A stretch of DNA of 64,000 nt from Rotaria sp. Silwood1 (GCA_905250075.1 CAJNOP010000639.1:51609-115608), one strand, 5' to 3'; positions 44,790 to 56,686 are shown, counted from the stretch's first letter. Notes: generated from the letters alone by a model not told the origin. Translations and numbers: made by a program.

Positions 44790-45715
44790 ATTCACAGACG
44801 AAGAACTATGTAAGATTGTCATTTCTCACGGATCAAGCGGCAATGAGAAGAAAAAATGCAATTTTTCTAACAGAGACGTAGTTGGAACTGGAGGTATTAT
44901 AAGCGATAACAGGTAACAGTGAAAGAAGAAAAGTATATTTTCATCAATATAGTTGCTGTTACAGCCGTCAAAATTAGCCACTAACACAGAAGGTAAGTCG
45001 TTGGTAAAGCACTATCACTTAAAATATTCCATCAGAGCTTTTTCTTCAGATTAGAAAAACGAGATTTCTTTTTTACATTTCTATTAGAACATGTGTCTTC
45101 CACAGAAGAACTAGCTACCCTGTAAGAAACTACCATTATCTCACCACCTGCTATATCTGTCAAATATAATATCTATATGTATCAGATATGATGGAACATA
45201 GGAGTAGCTATACTGTCACTATCACAATCAGACCACCAAAACTTGTTGTTAGCATAACCACATGTGATGAGTTGGGTTCACGCTAATGGAGTTACCTAAG
45301 GTTTTCAGATACAATCAGGATATCGTTGATAAATGGTATGAATGTACAAAAAATTAAAGAAGATAGGATCTTTTCAAACTTTATACACGAAGTCTAAACA
45401 TTTTTCATTTCGATAAAAGTAAAACAAAAACAGTCTTATCTATTGAAGAAGCAATTAGAGATGAAAATAATTCTGCCATTCACTACGATACGGAGAAATA
45501 TGAACCACCATCACATAAATATTCGTATTTCATGGTGTGGGCACGTCATGTAAAATGACATAATAATTGATACTGCCAGTTAATTTAGATTCGTGAGAAT
45601 ACTATGTTAGACATTGAGAATGGACGTCTAGTAAGTGGAATAGATGACATTAACTGCAAGAAACTAGAGTCTATCACTGTACTACCTGATAGTAATATCA
45701 AAGAAGCGAATTTTT
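44790..45715 (+). pseudogene. Decayed coding sequence, family unknown
   Basis: Plus-strand patches with coding-like composition are separated by stops: TDEELCKIVISHGSSGNEKK (near 44,795), SLNIFHFDKSKTKTVLSIEE followed by AIRDENNSAIHYDTEKYEPP (45,385-45,530), and MLDIENGRLVSGIDDINCKK followed by LESITVLPDSNIKEANF (45,604-45,715). The patches may be exons of one gene with poor splice sites, or a relic downstream of the DUF3293-like exon. No family was recognised. Confidence 0.35.
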
Positions 45716-45719
45716 AATT

Positions 45720-46300
45720 TCTTATTTTTCAAATGCCCGAACCTGTTCTTATTTAGGCCAATCTATTTTGTTGGAATTACTAGAGTTATGAGGATCTATG
45801 GACTAGTTTCCGACACACAATTGAAAGCGCTGATAAAACGCAAATCAACCGGGCAAAAACTCTTGTTATTGAATAAAAAAACAGACTTTTTTCCACAATT
45901 GAATTATTGTGAAAGGTGCTTCAACAGGACAAATTATATATTTTGTAAAATACTTTAATTTTGAGGACTAATCGTTTTGCTAGAATATAATAACCTGCAT
46001 TGATACCGATAAGTTTTAGTGAAAATCTGTTTTTGTGGATATTTTCTTTTGTTACTGACAATACTCTTTAACCCAAAGGATTTTCACTTTAAAAGATAAC
46101 TATGTGTCAGAGAGAAGACATAACAGTTTAGATTCTCGTTGCTATGTCTTGCAAAGTAAAAGAACAATGCACAATGGTCTTGCAGGTCAAGAAGAGATGA
46201 ACAACATTTTTTTGAAGGAAAATTTACACACCACAAGGTAAATAGCTCTTTTTAAATTTTAGGTTCAAAAGGGAAACAGATAATACGCTGCAACTAAATT
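45720..46300. other. Gene-free stretch
   Basis: AT-rich sequence with no convincing frame or repeat. Confidence 0.4.
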
Positions 46301-46301
46301 A

Positions 46302-47240
46302 ATGTCCATTTCAGAGTTCAATGGGCATGGTCATTGTTCGAATAACTTTACAACAAAAGGAGGAATAGAACTCTGGTTTTTAGCACTATTCAGATTCGAC
46401 GTTGCTCTATCTTGTTACAAAGTCAAGGAAAACTTCCACTTACTTTTCTTCTCAGATAAATTCTGAGTTTTGAAGATGACCCTAATTGTCTTTGAAAACC
46501 ATATGCTTTCTCAACTATCATATATAATTGGAAGATAGCCTAGTTTCTACTCTATCGATCCAAGCAAGACCAAGTTCGCCAGCTATTTGTGTTTCAAACA
46601 TATAAAGATTGTACTTAAGGCTACTCACCATTTTTTTCAAAACCTGAGACGTTAACAGATATTTTCTTCAATAAGCTTTGAGTTGTCTTCAACTTTGTGA
46701 CATGATTTATTATCCTCCGATTTTTTTTTCTACTTACGAGGAAACCTATCCAACTGATAACAGTCGTTGAAGCTCATAGTCATAATAAAAACCCTAAAAT
46801 AGGTCGTGTCATTAGGCCTTTCTTCTCGAGTTATCGTCATTTCACTGAATTTTCAGCCTATCACAGGATAATATGACAAATATCGTAACCTCAATAATAG
46901 ATCTCATGGTTTTTATTATATCCTGAAAATTTCAGCTCAAACGGATGAGTTTTTCTTAAGATATGGAAAATCTCAAAACGTGGATCGATAGAATAGAAGC
47001 TAGACCATCTGCCCATTATATTATAGTTGAGAAAGCATATGGTTTTCAAAGACAATTAAGGTCATCTTCGAAAATCAGAACTTATTCGAGAAGAAAAGTG
47101 ACTGCAATTTTTCGTCGACATTGTAAAATGATAAAGCAACATCGAATCTAAATAGTGCTAAAAACTCCGAGTTCTATCTTTCCTTTTGTTTTAAAATTAT
47201 TCGAAAAATGACCATGGCCATCTAACTCTGAAATGGACAT
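46302..47240. repeat. Large foldback (inverted-repeat) element
   Basis: The arms 46,302-46,563 and 46,980-47,240 are reverse complements at about 80% identity. Both start ATGTCCATTTCAGAGTT and contain CCATATGCTTTCTCAACTAT and TCTATCGATCCA. The roughly 415-bp centre is not paired. The frame 46,963-47,151 runs over the right arm and is an artefact. TTAA occurs near both ends but is not placed symmetrically, so the superfamily is open. Confidence 0.65.
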
Positions 47241-47244
47241 TCGT

Positions 47245-49980
47245 TAATCTTACAGAGTGGCATAAACAATGAGCATTTAGAGTAGAGCATAAAAAAAGAT
47301 AGACATAAATAAAAAGGAAAAAATAATATTTGAAAGCTAAAGTGTTATAAAGTTCTTTGCTTCTGTATTTATCCTACAAAACTTGTGGAATTCAGAGCAG
47401 TATTTCTAGAGTTTTCTGCCGTCTATGAAATAGTAAAGAAAAATAATCCTGTTAGTTGAGTTCAATAAAAAAAATGCAAAAGACAATAGTCTCGGTGCAG
47501 TATAGGTACACGTGGTTTTAAAGTAGGTTGTTCAGTACCTAAAATGGGCAAGCTTGATCAGTGAAGGCTTGAATTAGAGCGAGAAGTGGATGAATAGCAT
47601 TGATTACACTACTCATGGATAGAAATTCGTCATTATTCAATCAATAGTTGGTTAAAATAGAAATTATCGAAGTCTAATTTTTCCAAAAGATCTTTTACTT
47701 ACCGAATAAATAGAAAAGATTATTTATGATCTAAATATTGTACTGGGCAAACGTAGTTATAGATGAGCATTCTTTCTCAATTGATAATCACTCAATAAAG
47801 AGAGCGAGTTTTTCTTAACTCAATCGCACTTGAACATAACAATCTTCTCTTATCATTATTTTTACTAATTTCATTTAAGAGTTAATCTTGAAACTGGGGA
47901 GGGGTGTGTGGGTGGGAATGCATCTGTACTTTAACCCATAACAACACTCACATTGTTTAAGAGTACAGTGTACGATTTGGTTTAGATGTGCACAGAACTT
48001 GTGCAAGCATTCAAAAACCAGTCTATGGAAAGTAAGCCATGTGATATGGACACATGTTAAGGTCTGCGCAAGTTCAACACATGAAAAAAATATGTGACTC
48101 GAGGCTCTTTTAGTTACATATCGTTTCAGTCGAATCTCTTTTCTGAAATGCATGTGCTTGTTAAACAAGATATTCATGTGACAGAGATAATTCTTATATT
48201 TTACAAGAAATTATGTCAACAGACCGTGATAAACATTTATTATTACCTTGAATCTTTATGTAAATGAATTTCTGTTTATTTGGCCTTTGTGCCTAAATAC
48301 AATTGAAAAAGAAATGTTGGCTCGGTTTTGTCCATATTTATCAAAACATGGCGAACACTAACAATGCAGGTGTTTGTGACGTCAGTAAATAGGTTTAGAC
48401 ATATTCGAGTCAGGTTACACGTTTCATTGATCAACTAAAAATTTCAAAATATGAGCTAGTGATGGCTTGCACAAACTGATATATCTAAATATTAATGTAT
48501 TTACAATGTATGGAAGCTTCTCACAAGGTATAATTTCAGCAAAATTGAATATTTTCTTTTTTTATGATGATGGAATAAAGCTCGTTGAGTTGAATAAGAA
48601 AATGTGTAGTTCAAACTTCAAAAAAAAGCAATTTTATGAAAGTTAAAAATTTGAGTTTATTTCACCACGTCTTTGAAAGTAACGATGTTTTGAAATTTTC
48701 GTTCTATTAGCTTTTTGAAGTTTGAAACAAACATTTTCTTATGGAGCTCGAAGAGTTCTATTCAGTCATCACTAAAAATGACACAATCGATTCTGATGAA
48801 ATTCTGATCTGTAGGTACCTTACATTTATTGTAAATACCTTAAAATTCGAATATCTCAGTGTCTACTCATCATCAGCAGCTTATATTTTGAGATTTCTAC
48901 TTTGACGGTAAGACATTAAATCTGATCCGAACAAATCTTATCTAATTAACTGACATTCAAAACATCTCCATTCTGAGCTCTACGTAACATGCTTCACTTA
49001 GATGAATCACATCAATGATGACAGTAGCAATCAATTAGTAAGTAACGTAATCACCAAAAGGTACTGGAGTATGAGTCACCGATCCAAGATGATTACAAAT
49101 ATGACCATGAGAAATTCTATCAGCTCTTTCACTCTAACAAATATTTTGTCAAAATTGTTTGTAACCTACTCGAAGTATGGAGCACATCTTGCTGTCTATA
49201 AAGCAATAATCTCTTCTGTTTTTCAAAAATGAGTTACTTTAGTCAATTAGTCTCTTCTTGAAGGTTTTCACAGTGAAATATTGTTATGTATCTGTTGTAT
49301 CAGTTAAGCCCTTCTCTCATTCAAAAATCTATTTTTCGATCTAGAACAATCTATCTAGCGGAAAATTTCAGCCCAAAGTTTTGGTTTTTTCAAGACTTAT
49401 GCCGATATAAAGAGTCAAAAAGTAGGTACCCGCCTGTTCTAAATTACTCTCAAAAATCTAATGATACAGATCTCGAATTGATATCAAGATGTAGCCAACA
49501 CTTGCCATTATAACTTAATAGAGCCTGATTTTTCGAAGTCTTCTTTATCAATTGTTGGCATCAGTTTTTCCTAAAAGCTAAAAAATACAGGAATACTTCT
49601 GTAGAAAAAGATCCGTTTTTCTCTAGAATTAAGTCAAAAATAACAAGTCTGACTGTGTTAAGTTGTGAAGTACAATTTTTTCTTCAATTTAAAACTCTTA
49701 CAAGCAAAAAAGAAAACTAGTTTCGAGAACAACGCCAAACAGTGTTTGCAATTGAAAATCAATGTTTTCATTTAATAAAACGCTTGAGGAAACATCGATA
49801 CAAACAATACCAGTTGCTTATGTAGATAAAAGAGAAGAATAAGAAAAGAATGCTGATAAACATGAAAGAGTGAAGCCGAAGAAACAGAAGAGAACGTCTA
49901 CTTATGTGAAAGGTGTCTCTGCTCATATGACGCTGTCAAATTAATTACATAATTAAATGAACACTGACAAGAAAAGAAAT
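47245..49980. other. Gene-free stretch with a half telomere-like tract
   Basis: GGGGAGGGGTGTGTGGGTGGG at 47,896-47,916 is a G-rich arm without a C-rich partner nearby. Short frames at 47,875-48,177 (minus), 49,002-49,232 and 49,286-49,513 have no motif. The segment around 49,355-49,420 (GAAAATTTCAGCCCAAAGTTT) resembles the arms of the inverted repeat at 49,985-50,270. Confidence 0.4.
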
Positions 49981-49984
49981 ACAA

Positions 49985-50270
49985 ACCAAATGAGGAAATT
50001 ACGAGCTGAAATTTTGCCCATATGTAGGTCCCATGACTCTTAGTATGCGCTAAAGGTTTTAACAAAAGCGGATGTTTGTTTTTCGACATGACGAATATAT
50101 AAGAGAAATATTTTTTTTTTGAGTTTTCTATGAAATTCAGGCACTTCTTTCCAATTCATTATCTTGAGAAAGAAAGATCCATTTTCGTTGAAACTTTTAG
50201 CGCATACTAAGGACTATGGAACTACACATGAGCAAAATTTCAGCTCGAAGTTTCGGCTTTTGTTTTTTTT
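49985..50270. repeat. Inverted-repeat element
   Basis: GAAATTACGAGCTGAAATTTTG through TTAGTATGCGCTAAAGG (about 49,994-50,060) recurs in inverse at about 50,190-50,262 as TTTTAGCGCATACTAAGGA through CAAAATTTCAGCTCGAAGTTT, with roughly 80% identity. The loop is about 130 bp and non-coding. Confidence 0.55.
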
Positions 50271-50274
50271 TTTC

Positions 50275-51108
50275 TAAATATCTTGGCATGAGTCGAAAAC
50301 TAGCTATGGGAAAAATATTATTTCAAAAGCCCTTAATCACTTGATGGGGTTCCTCCGTAACTTGTAATCTTCACTTTGTTGCTGAGGTTTTTAAAAGTTT
50401 TAATTGTATCAATTTTATAGAAAAAAAATCTTCACAAAATAGCACTAATTTGATCGACTTGTAAAAACGAGACTATGTTGAAAAAGATTGAAAACTATAT
50501 TTTCGAGTTGCTTCCTGTTCTCTGTAGTTCCGTTAATGGTAACGTTACGACGATAACCGCTACTATGTAGTGCTTTGTACATGAAAGATGTTGGCATGTC
50601 ATGACACAGTTGCTTGCATAAGATTTTATGCATTAAGCTGTTTACGTTACGGCGATATACGATATTAATACGGTGCATACTAAAAAGTCACTTTACAGCG
50701 AGTATCCGTCCGCATGCTACGCTGTTATTTTTGTATGCGACATAGCACGCATGTATTTACGATCGTTTCTGGTCGTCGTAATGTTCGACTTGAGTATCTC
50801 TTTTCTCTTTCACATTCAGTTTTGAAGAAAAGCACAATTTCTGACTCATGTCTATTTGCTCAGTCTGTCTCGCTGAGATTTGTAAGAATAGGATTGCAAC
50901 GGAGAAAAATATTTGCGTAGATATGTTGTTAAAATAAATCTTTCTCGCTCTGCACTCTCCTCTTCTCGTTCTTCCTTGGATGTTTTATCTTCTCGCTTTT
51001 TTTTGATAAAGTGAAAAAATAATCCAAATATTTTTTTCTTTCAGTTATTTTGATATTCTATCATAACAGACAACGACATTGCTCGCGGCACACACCAAAA
51101 AAATAGCA
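50275..51108. other. Upstream region of the ART-like gene
   Basis: Bases 50,520-50,780 are richer in GC and CpG than their surroundings (for example GTTACGACGATAACCGC and GTTTACGTTACGGCGATA), which may mark the promoter region of the gene starting at 51,109. A minus frame at 50,445-50,678 contains YRRNVN twice and is unassigned. A T-rich acceptor-like TTTCTTTCAG ends at 51,044, so the 5' leader may be spliced. Confidence 0.35.
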
Positions 51109-53476
51109 ATGGCAGAACACTTAAAAAATTCACAGTCGAGTTCGGCTGTAATAAAACTACCGTCAAGTCCAATATCTCCACTTGGAACTAAAAATCAACG
51201 CTTAGAAACATTTCAACTAGTTTGGCTTGATCCAAATGTTGAAACAGATGCTCACAATCAAGCAACTTACAAAAATTTACAACAAATTTTGACCAATGTT
51301 CGTAAATTCACCGATTGCAATGCATGTGAACAATGGCTCAAAAATTATTGCGCCAAAGAGAAGATTATTCTGATTGTATCAGGTAAATTCGGACAAGTAA
51401 TTATACCTCATATTCATGATTTAGAATCTATCGTTGCTATATATATTTATTGTTTGAAATGTACACGTTATGAGGCATGGGCTAGAAAATATTCAAAAAT
51501 ATGTAGTGTTGTCACAGTTATGGAGGATCTTATGCAGCATTTATCAAGCTATCAGAAAGATCTTGAAAGCGTTGAAGATTCAAAAGCAATTCAGGTCTTT
51601 CAAGGTCATCACCATAAGAGTGGTCTCAATTCGAAGAATGCTACTTTCATCTGGTATCAGCTTTTACTCGAAATTCTGATTTCATCATCTTACTTACCAT
51701 CGCGAGATACATTCTCCCAATTGATTCAAATCCTTCGTCAATACTGTGCAGAAAATGCTTATCACTTAGCTTCAATCGACGAATTTACACAAACATACAA
51801 TGCAAAACGAGCCATATTATGCATTATGCATGATACGCCTGTAACACGTTTTATCAACAAAGCCCTTCGCGAACAAGATATTCATATTCTTTTTCTTCTT
51901 CGTTTTTTTCTTAACGATATTTATTTTCGATTGACTGCTCGTCCCACTCATGCACTAAGTGTATATAAATTGCAGCTCATGTCAGCGCATGAAATAGAAT
52001 ATCTTAAGACAAATCGAGACCAATATTTGTTTTTTACTGGATTTCTTTGTGCTTCGTCAAAAAAGCCTGATTTGCAATCTGTGAACATTGACAATAATCA
52101 ATTTCAAACTGTATTATTAGAAATCGATGCTTATCCTCATACTGACACATCACCATTTGCATGCTTTGATGAAACCGACATACTCGTCGATGATAAAAAT
52201 AAGAACAACGTTCTTTTTATGTGTGGTTCGATATTTCGTATTGGTTCATTGAAGCAGATACATACTTCAAAGTACACACTTCAATTAACATTAGCTGATG
52301 GCAAAGATTTAACCTTATTAACAAACATGAAGCGACAACTTCGGCAAAATGGTGATTTGTGCGTAATTGGTGATCTGTTAGAGAGCTACGATCAACACGA
52401 CAAGGCTATAATGTATTACAGATGTCTCCTTCGAGAGCTACCTGCTCATCATGTTCTAGTATCTCGATTACAGGAAAAATTAAATAAAATTTCAAAAGTC
52501 AAATCAAGTACGTATTTATTCTTCAAACAATAAATAAAGTGGCAATGATTTATTTATATTAGTGTCACTTCCTGATACTCTGTTTGTTCTTGTTGATGTA
52601 TCAACTCGTTTGAGTGATTTAGCTTCAACTATGCTGAATGCACTTCATCAGTTAACAAATGACACCATATCAATATTTGACAACGGATCTGAGTTTGATT
52701 TGCAGAAAATAACTGATAAAACTATTTTTCTTTTTACAAGTAGTCAGTTCTTTGCTTCAATGAACACAAAAACCAAACAAAATGTATTCATTTTTATTTT
52801 GGAGAGCGATCCAAATAAGGTCAATCAGAGAGATCGATTTGCCACAGGTGAGGATCTTATCTGCCAATTAGCCGATGAATTATATCGATGCTATACAAAG
52901 GAAGCAATAGAATATTTCCGTTTGGGTGATGTAAATATGGCCACAGACAAAGAAAATATAGCCAACCGAATTCATGGTGAATTACGAAAAGCTCATCAGA
53001 ACTTAATCACAATAAAAAATGATAGCCAATCATTTGTCCGCAAAAGAACAGTGCTCGTTTGGCTAAAATCAAAAACGCAATATAATGTCGAAGTTTACCA
53101 AATACAAAAATACTTCAGCGAGATTGTTTCAGGTTATTCAACTTTTGATAACGAATACGATTGTCAACATTATTTAAGCAACGACGAAAACGTCAGTGTC
53201 GTATTTCTAATCGTTGACATGCATTATGACGAATCGACTATATCAACCTTTGAACATTTAAAAAAAGTTAAACGTTTGTATCGTTATGGGCAATCGACAT
53301 TAGAAAGAAAGACTGTTATTACAAATTTTGACGATCTTCGCTACCGACTAATATATGATCTTATCGCTCATTATAGCGATCTGGGTGCGGAATGCCGTGC
53401 TAAAGACGATGCCGAACAGGCCCGAAAAATGTTTTCAAAAGCGAAGAAACTCTGTGACTCTCTTGAAGAGTTTTAA
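51109..53476 (+). CDS. ART-like/TPR protein with three alpha/beta modules, catalytically degenerate
   Basis: Two exons, 51,109-52,507 and 52,563-53,476 (55-bp intron, phase 1), encode 770 residues. The open frame extends ten codons upstream, but the first ATG is at 51,109. Residues about 30-150 form an alpha/beta-type module: FQLVWLDPN, then EKIILIVSG, then IVAIYIYC. Residues about 230-400 resemble the arginine ADP-ribosyltransferase domain common in bdelloids (YKLQLMSAHEIEYLKTNRDQ; VLLEIDAY...SPFACF; VLFMCGSIFRIGSL). The catalytic triad is missing: Arg is Lys287, the STS box reads CASS (residues 314-317), and the E-x-E before VLF is Lys-Asn-Asn (365-367). A TPR-like pair follows (GDLLESYDQHDKAIMYYRCL). 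Two more modules come after it: TLFVLVDVS...TIFLFTSS in exon 2, and TVLVWLKSK...VVFLIVD at about 630-720. Function is probably binding rather than catalysis. The small gene at 53,614 follows 137 bp downstream on the same strand. Confidence 0.7.
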
Positions 53477-53613
53477 AACAGAAATGTTTATTGTGACGCG
53501 GTGGTGATAGGTTTCTAGTCTTTACGAACATTATCTTTTTTGTAACGACCCTATCAGATGTCTCTGTTCCATTTGGTGAATGGTGAGATTTTTCTTTCTC
53601 TTTTTTATTTTAG

Positions 53614-54135
53614 ATGCTATCGATCCAAGATATTCAGTCCGATTCTTTCTACCAACAAGCGCGTTATTGGACTCTCTTACTTTATCAGTTGGATAGAGTC
53701 GGTTTAGTCATTCCTTTGCCGAATGCACAACTGATGTCATTTGTTCAAGTGTTTGACAATAGGCAGAGATGCCGAGATTATATTTTGGAACATAATCAAA
53801 GGATGATGACATTATTTGCTCACAGTGAAAATGTGGAAAAGTGGTGGGCTGCATACAAAGATGATACACCGTACAATCTTCAAGAACTTTATATCTTTTG
53901 TGATGCACTGCAAGATATAACTTGGATGAATACATATACAGGACGTTTTAAATCGCTAATTAAAGACACATTTGTCTATGATCGGCTCGACGACAAACTA
54001 CTTCATTATGCTATTGGATTGATCGACAATATAAAATCAGAATTTCAAGGCGATGTACTTGAGGAATTAAAAGTAGTTCGTAGACGTTTATGTCGAGCCT
54101 TGTCCAAGTTCTACGATGAAGAATCGAGACGATGA
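53614..54135 (+). CDS. Small helical protein, companion of the ART-like gene
   Basis: This 173-residue frame starts with ATG at 53,614, directly after an acceptor-like TTTTTATTTTAG. A tiny upstream exon, ATGTCTCTGTTCCATTTG with donor GTGAAT (53,559-53,576), would join in phase and add six residues; both starts are possible. The N-terminal part (QLMSFVQVFDNRQRCRDYIL, then EHNQRMMTLF) is like the middle of the alpha/beta modules in the neighbouring protein. The rest is helical (EKWWAAYKDD, ALQDITWMNTYTGRF, VLEELKVVRRRLCRALSKFY). No enzyme motif is seen. It may be an independent gene, or the 3' end of a longer relative from which a stop at 53,474-53,476 has split it. Confidence 0.6.
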   Translation: MLSIQDIQSDSFYQQARYWTLLLYQLDRVGLVIPLPNAQLMSFVQVFDNRQRCRDYILEHNQRMMTLFAHSENVEKWWAAYKDDTPYNLQELYIFCDALQDITWMNTYTGRFKSLIKDTFVYDRLDDKLLHYAIGLIDNIKSEFQGDVLEELKVVRRRLCRALSKFYDEESRR

Positions 54136-54320
54136 CGACGTCACTTAACTGTTTCTCTTTTTTAGTTCATAAAAAATATATTCATCAATTTAATAAACAC
54201 AAATTCGACACGGTACAATGGTCAATATATTCTACCGAACAGTCAGTCATCTGAAGCGATCGTTATTTTTTTAGTGTTGTCTGAGACACTGAATAATCTA
54301 AATTTCTTGAAACAACTTTT

Positions 54321-54755
54321 GGGAATGTGTCAACTCGTCACGTTTTTTCTTGTCTGGTTTTCGTAACGAATTGACAGTACGAAAGCCCGTGACAGAGCTT
54401 TCGTAACGACAAAATCAGGGCTTTCGTAACAAAAAATCAGGGGTTTCGTAACATATTTTACAGGGTGATCGTAATTGGTGTTTTAATATGTACCATTACA
54501 GAGCTTTCGTAACGAAAAGCATGTCATTTCCGCAAACTAAGCCCAGCTATCATCCTCATCCTCATTACGAAATTCCTGTTGCTTCGTTGCGAAAGCTCTG
54601 CAACTGTTACGAACACCCTGTATTAATCGTTACGATCTCCCTGTAAATTTCGTTACGACATCCCTGTATTTTTGGATATCCCTATTTTTGGTGTTACGAA
54701 AGGTCTGATTTTTGCTGTTTGTTCAACTCGTCACGTGACGAGTTGAGACGTTCTC
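54321..54755. mobile_element. TIR element with CAACTTTT duplication and TTTCGTAAC repeats
   Basis: The ends GGGAATGTGTCAACTCGTC and the inverse of the right end, GAGAACGTCTCAACTCGTC, match at 19 of 22 positions through CACG. CAACTTTT directly flanks both sides (54,313-54,320 and 54,756-54,763). The interior holds at least ten GGGCTTTCGTAAC / GTTACGAAAGCTC-type repeats, inverted about the middle. A perfect 22-bp palindrome centred on CACGTG lies at 54,724-54,745. An 8-bp duplication suggests hAT, P or Merlin type; the superfamily is not settled. There is no transposase. Confidence 0.7.
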
Positions 54756-54764
54756 CAACTTTTT

Positions 54765-55431
54765 GGTTTGAGTCGATCGGTTTACACAAAACAACAGAAT
54801 TTCGGAAAAACAAGGAGTCTTATACAAAAATTTTTAAAATAAGCAATATTTCATCTTTCTCTGGTATATAGATCGACTATTTCGGTCCTCGAACACCGCA
54901 GGTATTCACTGAAAACGCACCTTTTCTGATCAATAGCATCCAGTTCCCGTGTAGTTCTTGCTGGATACGGACTGAAACAAGAGGAACCAAACGAAAAGAA
55001 ATCGGAAATTTTTTCTATACTTACAGAACATTATTGGAATCAAATTGTATTTCCAAGGAAATATATCGAGAATAAATCGTATCCCAAAAAATCTTCAAAG
55101 ATCTTTTTCTACCAAAATACCTACTCGAGTGTCCAAAATGGCTTCTGGTGAAGATATCATTGAGAAAAGTGTTTCGGTATTTCATTGAATTCGTAATAGG
55201 ATTATATGAGAAAGTTTGTTAATAAGGGAACTTATGAAAAAAATTCTATTTAAAGTTCTTTCTCAAATAATGACAGTAGTTTTCGGATGATGGAAATTAT
55301 TGTATTCCAGCTGTCAGGTTGGGTAATGACTTAGACAAAGCTCTTTTTTCAAGCTTTATTGTATGGGTGCGTTGGAGGTTTAGGTGGCATTATGAAGTGA
55401 TATGGAGGTGATGCATGTTGTTTCGGTTGAT
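54765..55431. other. Gene-free stretch
   Basis: No gene or repeat is recognised between the TIR element and the hairpin at 55,432. Confidence 0.4.
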
Positions 55432-55467
55432 ATGTGGGTGTGGGTATTACAAATAGATCCACACCCA
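55432..55467. repeat. Telomere-like G-to-C hairpin repeat
   Basis: TGTGGGTGTGGGT is followed by a loop of about 14 bp and CCACACCCA. Confidence 0.75.
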
Positions 55468-55690
55468 AATAATTATGTAACATCATCAGCTGTTGGAAAT
55501 ATTTTTCAACAACACACAATTACATGGAAATCATTAGAGACATTTATAATAACAAATTTTCATTTAAATGCAAGTACAACAATTGGTAATCATCAAACTC
55601 ATGATATTAACCCGATCGATACAAATCAATATAAGAATAAAGCCCATTCAGTAAAAACTCTCATCAAGTATGATGTTTTTTATTAATCCT
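55468..55690 (+). pseudogene. Unassigned coding-like fragment after a hairpin
   Basis: Directly after the hairpin an open frame reads NNYVTSSAVGNIFQQHTITW and continues LETFIITNFHLNAST, then NPIDTNQYKNKAHSVKTLIK, ending at a donor-like GTATGATG near 55,668. Composition is coding-like, but no family or next exon was recognised. It resembles an exon cut off at the telomere-like tract. Confidence 0.35.
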
Positions 55691-56558
55691 TTAGAAACAT
55701 TTTATTAGTTGGATGAACGATTTGAATAGAGTATTAAATTACAATAAGATAAGTGCCTTTTTGTCGGAGGATTATTATAGAAATTCATTTGGCTTTTGAA
55801 CGTTCAAATGAAAACGTTAAAAGAGAATGAATACATTAGTTTACTTTCAATATATATTGTATTCGACTGATCATAATAAAACTTAACGCGTGATTTAAAT
55901 AAGAAGCTTTAATAAGTATTGATTAAGTTGATTATCAGACTATGTCTAGGTGAACTAAGGAAAGAAAATTGCCATTGGTTCGAAGTGATAAGAGATCAAG
56001 TTTATGACCTTGAAATAAGTTCTTTATATCAAATAAAATCATTTTAGGTTCTTCTCATGTTCAATCATACAATATAAAATTAAATAATATATAGTTTTGT
56101 ATAAGATCTTTGAAGATTTTCCTTAAGTTTTACAATGGGAGTATGTATGTTGTTCATTGATAAGATTGAATACATACAAGTGAAATATTTATGAATTGAA
56201 CATGTGCAAGGGAAAAAAGTTTCTCATTGAATAAATCTACAAGACAGATTATTGATCGTTTATATTAAGACCCATATTACAAAAATCGAAATCAAAATTG
56301 AAATAAATGCAATAGAGAGTACAAAATTACCAGTACTTTCGTATAATGCAATAAATTACTGATAATTAAAGGTAGTTTCTGACCCATTAATGGCACATTC
56401 CTTATTTTTTACTTGGTAGCTCTTTTCTTCCAAAATTTTTGATAAATTATACAATATTTTGCTTAATTTTTTTTACTATATAAAAAAAAGTAAAAATTGA
56501 AAAGGGAATCTACTAGGCAGTACAGTTTTACATGCTCATTCAAATAAAAATGTATAGA
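55691..56558. other. Gene-free AT-rich stretch
   Basis: Nothing recognised. Composition is strongly AT-biased and no frame exceeds about 60 codons on the plus strand. Confidence 0.4.
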
Positions 56559-56659
56559 GGGTGTGGGGTGTGAATGCCAAGATAATCCACATCCACCCAC
56601 ACCGACACACCCGCACCCACCCCACCCACCCCACCCCCACACACCAACACCCACACCCT
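56559..56659. repeat. Telomere-like G-to-C hairpin repeat, long C-rich arm
   Basis: GGGTGTGGGGTGTG is followed after about 15 bp by 75 bp of C-rich CCACCCACACC-type repeats ending CAACACCCACACCC. It abuts the GH3 pseudogene on the right. Confidence 0.8.
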
Positions 56660-56686
56660 TGTATTTCTTTGGCGAATTTTGATCAT

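Noticed and set aside
50445-50678. Minus-strand frame with two YRRNVN repeats
   Set aside because: It is short, unsupported by splice sites, and lies in the probable promoter region of the ART-like gene.
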